Positions 1-5,364 of a DNA stretch of 9,463 nucleotides are shown one piece after another. This DNA is from Thermoleophilia bacterium (lineage in GTDB: Bacteria; Actinomycetota; Thermoleophilia; Gaiellales; SKUG01): positions 2,502-11,964 of the forward strand of contig JAGQUL010000022.1 in NCBI GenBank assembly GCA_020438525.1, given 5' to 3'. The stretch's first letter is position 1. The number at the start of each line of letters is the position of its first letter. A program made the translations under genes and the position numbers. Below the pieces are notes generated by a model. It had not been told where the DNA came from, searched no databases, and saw nothing but the letters and a program-made list of their open reading frames with translations.

Positions 1-410
1 AGGTCCAGGAACTGCAGGCCGCGGTTCTGGTAGCGCTTCGCGATGGAGACGACGAGGCGCAGGTTCGCCTCGATCAGCGCGCGCTTGGCCGCCATGTCGC
101 CGCGCTCGATGCGCTTGGCGAGCGACACCTCCTGCTCGGCCGTGAGCAGCGCGACCTTGCCGATCTCCTTGAGGTACATGCGCACGGGGTCGTCGCCGAT
201 CGACGGACCGCCCTTGCCCTCGCTCAGGTCGAGGTCCGCTTCGGTGGCATCGTCGAATCCGACGGGACCGTCGTCGTCGTTGGCCTTGGCCTTGGCGACA
301 CGCCGACGAGGCGCCTTGGGTGCTGCTGCTTCCTTGGCTTCGGCGACCGTGAAGGTCTCCTCCTCGGCGGCCGGCTGCTGCTCGTCGTTGCGGGCGGTGT
401 TCTCGCTCAC
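1..410 (-). CDS. rpoD: Principal RNA polymerase sigma factor (sigma-70 group), N-terminal part, cut by window edge
   Basis: This is the promoter-recognition subunit of RNA polymerase. The visible 136 codons show a low-complexity acidic and Ala/Lys-rich N-terminus (residues 1-70). Region 1.2 follows (about 74-105, [20 protein letters not shown]), then the start of region 2 ([18 protein letters not shown], ending in QFLD at the edge). The reading frame is open to base 3 and continues outside the window. The GTG at 410-408 is chosen because AGGAG at 425-421 lies 10 bases upstream; an in-frame GTG at 419-417 would sit almost on top of that site. The short N-terminus and the region 1.2 to 2.1 sequence fit a housekeeping sigma factor (RpoD/SigA/HrdB type) rather than an ECF sigma. 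dnaG lies upstream on the same strand, the classic neighbour, but here a gene on the opposite strand separates them, so rpoD probably has its own promoter. Confidence 0.93.
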   Translation of the reverse strand, partial: MSENTARNDEQQPAAEEETFTVAEAKEAAAPKAPRRRVAKAKANDDDGPVGFDDATEADLDLSEGKGGPSIGDDPVRMYLKEIGKVALLTAEQEVSLAKRIERGDMAAKRALIEANLRLVVSIAKRYQNRGLQFLD

Positions 411-509
411 GTGGGTCACGCTCCTGTCTGGTGCCGGCATCGCATCGGCACGCGGGGGGTGGGGCTTGAGCCGGGACAGGAGGAAGAACCACGGGAACCG
501 GCCACCTCC

Positions 510-538
510 AAGGTCGGTGCAAACTGGAAACCTGTCAA
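510..538 (-). promoter_or_regulatory. Candidate promoter of rpoD
   Basis: On the minus strand a perfect TTGACA (538-533) is followed, after exactly 17 bases, by GACCTT (515-510). This keeps the conserved A at position 2 and T at position 6 of a -10 element. Transcription would start near 503 and leave a leader of roughly 90 bases before the GTG at 410. The leader contains an inverted repeat, GTGCCG (431-436) and CGGCAC (446-451), just upstream of the Shine-Dalgarno site. The -35 match is strong and the -10 match is weak. The placement between two divergent genes is right for a promoter. Confidence 0.45.
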
Positions 539-545
539 GTAGAAG

Positions 546-576
546 TTGGCTTAGGCCGATAGACCGCAAATATGGT
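546..576 (+). promoter_or_regulatory. Weak candidate promoter for the exported acidic protein gene
   Basis: TTGGCT (546-551) and TATGGT (571-576) are separated by 19 bases on the plus strand. TATGGT fits TAnnnT well, but the spacer is long and the -35 is imperfect. It is the best candidate I found in the 291-base divergent region between rpoD and the gene starting at 702. A TTGACC at 585-590 has no convincing -10 partner. Confidence 0.22.
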
Positions 577-701
577 GCGAATCGTTGACCATCGCCAATC
601 CGAGCGAATGGAACCGGCGACCACGGCATCAAGCGTGTATCTGGGCGGCTGCACGGTGTGGCGCGCCCGTGAAACAACGATTTTCTGAAGGCGAGGCGGC
701 G

Positions 702-1565
702 ATGAAGACTCGATCCCTGACAGGAGTGCTCCTCGCGGTGGTGCTCGCATTGGCCATCGCAGTCCCGGCGGCACTTGCCGGCGAGCACGGATCCGGCGGC
801 CGCGGCGACGGATCACACGGGTCGGGGCAGCGCGCGAAGCAGCTGCTGCGCGCCGCTGACCGCTTCGATGCGAAGGCAACCAAGAAGCTCGAGATCGCGA
901 AGAAGCTGCGCGATCGAGCCCTCGAGCTCCGCCGTGGCGCGCTGGGCGACGACGGGTCCGGCGACGACGGCAGCGGCGACGACACGTCGGGCGACGACGG
1001 CTTCGACGACTCGACCGATCCCGATTCGAGCGCGCTGGGCGACGGCTTCGACGACTCGTCGGGCGACGACGGGATGGACGACACCGGCGACGACGGGTCC
1101 GACGGCTCCGACGACTCCGGGGGCGGGCTGTGCGACCAGCCGGGCGCAGGGTCGATGGACGACGACCTGTCCGACGACACGGGCGACGACTCCACAGATC
1201 CGGGCCTCGACGCGACGTGCCGACAGCTGCACAAGGCCGACATGCTCGACAAGCGCGCCGCGACGTTCGAGAAGCAGGCGGCACGCCTGACCGCGCAGGC
1301 GAACAAGCTGCGCGCGAAGGCGAGCCGTCAGCTCGGCTCATCGGAGAACCGGGGCGCCAAGCGGATGCTCGCCCAGGCGACGCGACTGCGCGCCAAGGCG
1401 ACCAAGCTGCGAACTCGCGCCGCCGGCCTGCGCGACGACGCGTCAGCCGACGACAGCCTCGACGAGGACGCGGTCAGCCAGGCCGAGAAGTTCGAGGCGC
1501 TCGCGGCGAAGCTCGAGAAGCGCGCCGACCAGCTCGAGGTGCGCGCGGCGCGGCTGACGAAGTAA
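702..1565 (+). CDS. Exported Asp/Gly/Ser-rich protein with flanking coiled coils, function unknown
   Basis: I do not recognise a family. The 287-residue product starts with a clear signal peptide: MKTR, a hydrophobic core (8-24) and an ALA cleavage site after residue 26. An amphipathic Ala/Lys/Arg/Leu helix follows (about 43-80), then an Asp-rich segment (82-169) built from GDDGS, GDDG and FDDS units. A second, longer coiled-coil-like region (174-287) has a recurring A-x-x-L-x-x-x-A pattern. Two cysteines, C144 and C173, bracket the end of the acidic part and could pair outside the membrane. At DNA level an 18-base direct repeat (996-1013 and 1041-1058) shows recent in-frame expansion. The ATG at 702 follows GAGG (693-696) with 5 bases of spacing; a longer in-frame start at 585 lacks the signal peptide at its beginning and is rejected. 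The Asp-rich part could bind calcium or other cations, but no canonical EF-hand or RTX nonapeptide is present. It faces dnaG tail to tail and rpoD head to head, so it interrupts a normally contiguous pair. Confidence 0.82.
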   Translation: MKTRSLTGVLLAVVLALAIAVPAALAGEHGSGGRGDGSHGSGQRAKQLLRAADRFDAKATKKLEIAKKLRDRALELRRGALGDDGSGDDGSGDDTSGDDGFDDSTDPDSSALGDGFDDSSGDDGMDDTGDDGSDGSDDSGGGLCDQPGAGSMDDDLSDDTGDDSTDPGLDATCRQLHKADMLDKRAATFEKQAARLTAQANKLRAKASRQLGSSENRGAKRMLAQATRLRAKATKLRTRAAGLRDDASADDSLDEDAVSQAEKFEALAAKLEKRADQLEVRAARLTK

Positions 1566-1570
1566 GGCGA

Positions 1571-1594
1571 GACGACGGCCCGGCCGGGCTCGTC
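1571..1594. terminator. Bulged hairpin between convergent genes
   Basis: GACGA (1571-1575) pairs with TCGTC (1590-1594), and GCCC (1578-1581) with GGGC (1586-1589), around a GGCC loop. The only interruption is a two-base CG bulge on one side. It lies between the stop of the acidic-protein gene (1565) and the stop of dnaG (1593-1595, overlapped by the stem), so it could end both transcripts. No T-tract follows on either strand, so intrinsic termination is uncertain. Confidence 0.4.
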
Positions 1595-3452
1595 AGGAGT
1601 CGCGACCGCGTGCGCGGGGGTCCAGCTCGCGCTGGCGGGAGCGAAGCTCGACGAGCTCGGCCGCGTCCTCGTCGCTCGGAACGCCGTCGGACAGGCGGGC
1701 CCGCAGCTCGCCGAGCCGACGCTCGACGTCCTGCAGCTGCACTGCGCGTGACAGCTCCGTCACGGTCTCGCGCAGGGTCTCGACGTCCTCGGCGCCGACG
1801 CGATCACGCTCGGCGAGCGTCGAGAGCTGGGCAACCAGCGCGAACAGCTCCTCGTCGTCGCGCACTCGGGCGGGGGCGAGCGCGGGCGCGCCTCCGTCGA
1901 CGAGCACGGTTCGTGCTCGTCGATGCACCGTCAGCGTGAACGCCTCCTCGGGCGGCAGCAGCCCAGCGAGCGCGGCGGCCGAGTCGCGATCAGCGAGCTG
2001 CAGCGCCACCGCGAGCAGGCGCTTCTCGCGCGTGATCGTCGTGGAGTGCTGGCCGCTGCTCGCCACGCGGCGCGCGACCTCGCGCTCGCCCCGACGCTTC
2101 GGCTCCCAGCTGTCCTGCCGGGTCATGCGCAGCGGGCGGGCAGCGCCCACGAGCTCCTGGAACTCCTCCGCCTCGGCGGTGTCGAAGCGCAGCACGTTCT
2201 CGACGCGCTTGACCTGCTCGCGCTTGAGCGGGCCGTCGGGCGAGAAGCGCAGCAGCTCGATCGCCTCGCGATAGATCCGGTCGCGCTCGGCGGCATCGGA
2301 CAGGTCGCCGCTCGCGAGCAGCACGCTCGTGCGGAACGCGAGCAGCGGAACCGCCTGGTCGAGCAGCCCGCGTACCTGCTCCACGCCACCCGGCGCCTTC
2401 ACCACGTCGTCGGGGTCCTGGTCCTCGGGCATCACGGCGATGCGCACGTCGAGCTCCTTGGACTGCGCCTTCTCGAGCGCGCGTACGATCGCGCCCTGCC
2501 CGGCGGGGTCGCCGTCGAGCGCGAAGATCGCGCGCGGCGCGTGGCGCTTGAGCTCCACGACCTGCTCGTCGGTCACCGACGTGCCCATCGATGCGCACAC
2601 GTTGCGGAAGCCGGCCTGCCAGAGCGCGATCACGTCGAGGTAGCCCTCCACCACGACCACCGCGCCGTCCTTTCGTGCGGCGTTGACCAGTCCCGGCGCG
2701 GCATAGAGCAGACGGCTCTTGTCGAAGAACGTCGATCGCCGGCTGTTGATGTACTTGCCCTTGATCGGGTCGTCGTCGCGCAGCTGGCGCGCGCCGAAGC
2801 CATGCGTGCGGCCGGCGCGGTCGATGATCGGGAACATCAGCCGGCCGTGGAACGCCTCGCGCCCGGTGGAGCTGAGCAGCCCCGTCGCGTCGAGCTCCTG
2901 CTTGCTGAAGCCGCGCTCCATCGCCTTGCGCGTGAGCACGTCGCCGTCGGGCGAGTAACCGAGCCGGAACGCACGTGCCGTGTCCTGGGTGACACCTCGC
3001 TCGGCCAGGTAGTCGCGCGCGATCTGCGCGCTCGCAGCGTTCCACAGGGCGTGCTCGAAGAACGCGGTTGCCGCATCGAGCAGCTCGAACAGTCGTCGCC
3101 TCGACTGGTGCTGCTTCTGTCGCTGGCCGCCCTGCTCGTACTCGAGCTCCACGCGATAGCGATCGGCGAGGTACTCCACCGCCTCCACGAAGTCGAGGCC
3201 CTGCTTCTGCTGCAGGAAGGTGATCACGTCGCCGCTCGCGCCGCAGCCGAAGCAGTGGTACACGCCCTTGGCGGAGTTCACCCAGAACGACGGCGTTCGC
3301 TCGTCGTGGAACGGGCAGCGACCGGAGTGCTCGGCGCCGCGCTTGTGCAGCTGCGTGTGGGCGCCGGCGATGTCGACGAGGTCGGCCCGATCCAGCACGG
3401 AGTCGATGCTCTGCTGGGTGATCCGTCCAGATGTCGAGGTTCCCGCTCCCAC
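1593..3452 (-). CDS. dnaG: DNA primase DnaG
   Basis: DnaG synthesises the RNA primers for lagging-strand DNA replication at the fork, together with the DnaB helicase. The 619-residue length is normal for the family. The N-terminal CHC2 zinc-binding domain has C46 and H49 (CPFHDERTPSF) and C67 and C70 (YHCFGCGASGD). The RNA polymerase core follows, with FHGRLMFPIIDRAG (201-214) and KGKYINSRRSTFFDKSRLLY (231-250). The TOPRIM domain has the catalytic glutamate E269 in VVVVEGYLDVIALW and the metal-binding DGD at 313-315 (ALDGDPAGQG). The C-terminal third (about 450-619) is helical, as expected of the helicase-interaction domain. The start is a GTG. AGGA at 3463-3460 sits 7 bases upstream, but the same bases form TAGGAT, so a leaderless transcript is an alternative. 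A strong hairpin at 3499-3528 suggests that dnaG is transcribed separately from the two minus-strand genes upstream of it. Confidence 0.97.
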   Translation of the reverse strand: MGAGTSTSGRITQQSIDSVLDRADLVDIAGAHTQLHKRGAEHSGRCPFHDERTPSFWVNSAKGVYHCFGCGASGDVITFLQQKQGLDFVEAVEYLADRYRVELEYEQGGQRQKQHQSRRRLFELLDAATAFFEHALWNAASAQIARDYLAERGVTQDTARAFRLGYSPDGDVLTRKAMERGFSKQELDATGLLSSTGREAFHGRLMFPIIDRAGRTHGFGARQLRDDDPIKGKYINSRRSTFFDKSRLLYAAPGLVNAARKDGAVVVVEGYLDVIALWQAGFRNVCASMGTSVTDEQVVELKRHAPRAIFALDGDPAGQGAIVRALEKAQSKELDVRIAVMPEDQDPDDVVKAPGGVEQVRGLLDQAVPLLAFRTSVLLASGDLSDAAERDRIYREAIELLRFSPDGPLKREQVKRVENVLRFDTAEAEEFQELVGAARPLRMTRQDSWEPKRRGEREVARRVASSGQHSTTITREKRLLAVALQLADRDSAAALAGLLPPEEAFTLTVHRRARTVLVDGGAPALAPARVRDDEELFALVAQLSTLAERDRVGAEDVETLRETVTELSRAVQLQDVERRLGELRARLSDGVPSDEDAAELVELRSRQRELDPRARGRDS

Positions 3453-3458
3453 ACGTGG

Positions 3459-3464
3459 ATCCTA
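3459..3464 (-). promoter_or_regulatory. TAGGAT motif before dnaG: possible -10 of a leaderless promoter, or the Shine-Dalgarno site
   Basis: Minus-strand TAGGAT (3464-3459) fits the TAnnnT -10 consensus and ends six bases before the GTG start of dnaG, the spacing typical of leaderless actinobacterial genes. No good -35 hexamer lies 16-19 bases upstream. The AGGA inside it (3463-3460) could equally be a ribosome binding site. Sequence alone cannot separate the two readings. Confidence 0.3.
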
Positions 3465-3498
3465 TCGCTCCGGCAACCGCGCCGCGGCACGAAGACGA

Positions 3499-3528
3499 GC
3501 GGGGCGGATCCCGAAGGAACCGCCCCGC
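3499..3528 (-). terminator. Strong GC hairpin with UUCG tetraloop, candidate terminator of the PspA-like operon
   Basis: On the minus strand the arm GCGGGGCGG (3528-3520) pairs perfectly with CCGCCCCGC (3507-3499). Inside, after a T/T mismatch, TCC and GGA close a TTCG loop, giving about 12 base pairs. An outer GAAG/CTTC pair may extend it across an internal loop. It lies 26 bases past the stop at 3555 and about 46 bases before the dnaG start. Downstream bases are only mildly T-rich (TCGTCTTCG), so it is either an intrinsic terminator without a full U-tract or an RNA 3'-end stabiliser. Confidence 0.65.
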
Positions 3529-3554
3529 GTCGCTTCATCGATGTGGCGTGGACC

Positions 3555-4040
3555 TCAGTCCTTGCCACCGATCTTGTCGGCAACCCACATGCCGCCCATC
3601 AGCAGGCCGACGCCCGCCACGGCACCAGCTGCCGCCATGCCGGCGAACTTCGCCTTGGTGGCCCAGCCGCCGGCAACGCCGTTGCTGGCGCTCAGCACGG
3701 TGAGCTGCTCGATCTTGTTGTGGTGACCGAGGTAGGTGCTCATCACGCCCGGCACGTCCCCGACGGGGATCTCATGCCGTGCGAGTGCATGGAGCGTGGC
3801 GGAGTCGAAGGTGTGGAACTCCTTCACCGCCTTGTCGAGCTGGTTCGGCAGCACGCGCGGCATGATCTGCATGGCAGTCACGGCGCCGCCCACGCCACCG
3901 GCGACGAGCCAGGCGTTGCGCTCGCCGTCGGAGCCGGGAGCGATGGAGTCGGGTGCGACCTTCGAGGCGATCGCCGCGGCGCCGACGCCGACGCCGGCCG
4001 CCACCGCGTAGTTGGCTGCAGTTACGAGATTTGCGTTCAT
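3555..4040 (-). CDS. Small membrane protein downstream of the PspA-like gene, function unknown
   Basis: I do not recognise a family. The 161-residue product has a hydrophobic Ala/Gly/Val segment near the N-terminus (about 7-26), a moderately hydrophobic stretch (44-60) and a clear C-terminal hydrophobic segment (131-153), followed by a short polar tail ending GGKD. Between them is a soluble stretch (61-125) with FHTFDSATLHALARHEIP and STYLGHHNKIEQL, which is rich in His. The start is ATG with AAGGGG 11 bases upstream. It begins 48 bases after the PspA-like gene stops, on the same strand with no obvious terminator between, so the two probably share a transcript. A hairpin follows its stop. PspA proteins often work with small membrane partners (PspB/PspC in enterobacteria); this protein resembles neither in sequence, and a partner role is inference from position only. 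Confidence 0.8.
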   Translation of the reverse strand: MNANLVTAANYAVAAGVGVGAAAIASKVAPDSIAPGSDGERNAWLVAGGVGGAVTAMQIMPRVLPNQLDKAVKEFHTFDSATLHALARHEIPVGDVPGVMSTYLGHHNKIEQLTVLSASNGVAGGWATKAKFAGMAAAGAVAGVGLLMGGMWVADKIGGKD

Positions 4041-4088
4041 CGTGGTTCAGTCCCCTTCGATGCGAATGGTGTGATCGGGTCGGGCGCC

Positions 4089-5012
4089 TCAGCGGCCGGC
4101 CTTGATTTCGTCCTTGATGCGCTGCAGCTCCTTGCCGACCGCATCGTCCACGACCGGCACGGTCGGTGCGCTCGGCGCGCCGGGCGTCGAGCCCGGGACG
4201 CGCACGCCGCCACCGCCGAGCAGGTCGTCGATCGCACCCTGCGCTTCCTTGGTTGCCTGGTCTGCCTGGCGGGAGTTCTTGAGCGCATCGCTCTCGAGCT
4301 TGTTGAGGTCCTCCATGGCCTGCTTCGCCTGGCCGGTGAGGTCCTTCAGCTGCTTCTTGAGTCGCCACTCGGCGAGCAGCAGCTCCGCCTTGTCCTTGTC
4401 GGTCGAGATCTTCGACTCGAGCGTCGTGATCTGGTTCTTCGTCGTGGTCAGGTCGCCGGCGTACTTCTGCGTGCGCTCGGTGATCTTGCCCAGCTCGTCG
4501 CTCAGGCCGAGCTTCTGACCGAGCAGTCGTGACGCGAGGTCGTCGTTGCCCGCAGCCACGGCAGCCTTGGCGTCCGTCTCGAGCTTCTCCACGCTCGCAG
4601 TGAGCTTGGAGATCGCCGAGTTGCCGGCCTCGACCGCATTGGTCTGCTCCATGAGCGTCATGCGCAGCTTCGGGAGCAGCTGCTCCTGCTCCTGCAGGGC
4701 CCGCTCGAGGCGCTTCGGGAAGTTGCGATCCTTCCACGAGCTCATGAGGCTGAACATCTCCTCGCCGACGCGCTGGCGGATCGAGTCGATCAGGCCGTCG
4801 CCCTTGGGCGCGCCCTTGATGACCTCGCCTGCGCCGCCCGAGAAGATGGCTCCTTCTTCGGTCAGGGCCTTGACGATCGCCTCGCTCGGGGCCACGCCTC
4901 GTCGCGCTGCCAGGATGCCGGTAACGGCCTCCTCCGACAGCATGTGCGTGCCGTGCCCTCCGCGGAAGAAGCGAGCCGCGTCTGCGCCGATCTCTCCGAT
5001 GTTGACTGCCAC
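4089..5012 (-). CDS. PspA/IM30 (Vipp1)-like coiled-coil membrane-remodelling protein
   Basis: Family members assemble on the cytoplasmic face of the membrane, protect or reshape the bilayer, and belong to the ESCRT-III superfamily. The 307-residue product has a long heptad-rich helical region (about 73-265). Within it, AVAAGNDDLASRLLGQKLGL (151-170) matches the family pattern of a small helix carrying Gly-x-x-Asp-Leu-Ala and then a charged helix. The stretch up to DKDKAELLLAEWRLKKQL also fits, and there are no signal peptide or membrane segments. A Gly/Pro-rich linker (265-288) leads to a short terminal helix, VGKELQRIKDEIKAG, like the C-terminal helix after a linker in Vipp1 and many PspA proteins. 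The first 70 residues lack the usual PspA N-terminal amphipathic helix sequence and are unrecognised. The start is GTG, with AGGGG (5023-5019) six bases upstream. The protein diverges from a large membrane-anchored repeat protein and is co-directional with a small membrane protein. A generic coiled-coil protein is the alternative. Confidence 0.7.
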   Translation of the reverse strand: MAVNIGEIGADAARFFRGGHGTHMLSEEAVTGILAARRGVAPSEAIVKALTEEGAIFSGGAGEVIKGAPKGDGLIDSIRQRVGEEMFSLMSSWKDRNFPKRLERALQEQEQLLPKLRMTLMEQTNAVEAGNSAISKLTASVEKLETDAKAAVAAGNDDLASRLLGQKLGLSDELGKITERTQKYAGDLTTTKNQITTLESKISTDKDKAELLLAEWRLKKQLKDLTGQAKQAMEDLNKLESDALKNSRQADQATKEAQGAIDDLLGGGGVRVPGSTPGAPSAPTVPVVDDAVGKELQRIKDEIKAGR

Positions 5013-5018
5013 TGTATT

Positions 5019-5035
5019 CCCCTGTCGTCAAGGGG
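5019..5035 (-). promoter_or_regulatory. Hairpin enclosing the Shine-Dalgarno site of the PspA-like gene
   Basis: On the minus strand CCCCT (5035-5031) is perfectly complementary to AGGGG (5023-5019), with the seven-base loop TGACGAC. AGGGG is also the ribosome binding site, six bases before the GTG. If formed in the mRNA, the hairpin would hide the site and lower translation, which would allow thermosensor-like, ligand or protein control. The stem is only five pairs, so this is tentative. Confidence 0.4.
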
Positions 5036-5148
5036 GTCGGCCCCGCTCCATCGCGGACGCACTCGGGAATTCGATCAGCACCGCAGTGGTGGTGGTCGCC
5101 CCTCGTCGCGTGCCGCGATCCCTTTGCCGGCTTCGCCCCGTGTGTCGT

Positions 5149-5189
5149 TGACGACCGTGATCCCAGGAGTCCCCCGAGGGCCGTCGTCA
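5149..5189. repeat. Inverted pair of TGACGAC heptamers
   Basis: TGACGAC (5149-5155) and GTCGTCA (5183-5189) are exact reverse complements separated by 27 bases. The same heptamer forms the loop of the hairpin at 5019-5035. On the plus strand (5148-5155) and in that loop (minus strand 5031-5024) it is part of the octamer TTGACGAC. This spacing and orientation could suit a dimeric regulator. The motif is also compatible with common Asp-codon sequence, so chance cannot be excluded. Confidence 0.35.
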
Positions 5190-5204
5190 CCCCGCTATCG
5201 GGGT
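5189..5204. repeat. Perfect inverted repeat ACCCCG-CTAT-CGGGGT
   Basis: Six base pairs flank a four-base loop in the middle of the divergent region. It overlaps by one base the right-hand TGACGAC heptamer. It could be an operator or a hairpin in a 5' leader. Confidence 0.4.
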
Positions 5205-5247
5205 CGCTTGGCGGGGCTGTTTCACGACTGATCGAATCCGTCGAGAA

Positions 5248-5266
5248 CAGGCCACGCGTCGGCCTG
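5248..5266. repeat. Perfect inverted repeat CAGGCC-ACGCGTC-GGCCTG
   Basis: Six base pairs flank a seven-base loop that itself contains the palindrome ACGCGT. It lies about 100 bases before the start codon of the repeat-protein gene. It may be an operator or a leader hairpin. Confidence 0.4.
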
Positions 5267-5364
5267 CCAACCCCGTAACGCGGCTGGCCGCCAACTCGAT
5301 GTGCGGACAGAGAGCGCTCCGGGTGCATCCATGCGCACCGAGGGTCGGAGACGGGGGAAGTGGA

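Larger units (their letters stand above)
5013..5364. other. 352-base divergent regulatory region without a gene
   Basis: The region separates the minus-strand PspA-like operon from the plus-strand repeat-protein operon and must hold promoters for both. I find no convincing -35/-10 pair: TTGACG at 5148-5153 has no -10 17 bases away, and TTGGCG (5208-5213) with TCGAAT (5232-5237) is weak. It does contain three perfect short inverted repeats (5019-5035, 5189-5204, 5248-5266) and three copies of TGACGAC: plus strand 5149-5155, minus strand 5030-5024 and 5189-5183. No small coding frame with a ribosome binding site stood out. Confidence 0.6.

Noticed and set aside
585..701. Longer start at 585 for the exported acidic protein
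   Set aside because: It would put 39 polar residues before the signal peptide and has no ribosome binding site. The ATG at 702 has GAGG at good spacing.
942..1208. Possible RTX-type or EF-hand calcium-binding repeats in the Asp-rich segment
   Set aside because: The units are irregular GDDG, GSGDD and FDDS strings. Neither the GGxGxDxUx nonapeptide nor a 12-residue EF-hand loop with its conserved Glu is present, so only general acidic cation binding can be suggested.
535..1341. A 268-codon minus-strand Arg-rich frame opposite the exported acidic protein
   Set aside because: It is the reverse shadow of Asp/Gly codons and conflicts with the signal-peptide-bearing plus-strand gene.
1923..4532. 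An 869-codon open frame on the plus strand spanning dnaG and the two minus-strand genes after it
   Set aside because: It runs antisense to dnaG, which has all its family motifs, and crosses several real gene boundaries. Its Arg/Ala/Leu/His-rich product is typical of the reverse frame of G+C-rich genes.
5148..5170. TTGACG as a -35 element for the repeat-protein gene
   Set aside because: No acceptable -10 hexamer occurs 16-19 bases downstream.
3772..5328. A 518-codon minus-strand frame overlapping the PspA-like gene
   Set aside because: It crosses the divergent intergenic region and the following gene, and its product is low-complexity Arg/Gly-rich. The overlapping 307-residue frame has coherent coiled-coil heptads and a proper ribosome binding site.
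5299..5364. Longer start at 5299 for the repeat protein
   Set aside because: No ribosome binding site precedes it, while the ATG at 5365 follows a purine-rich GGGGGAAG at suitable distance.
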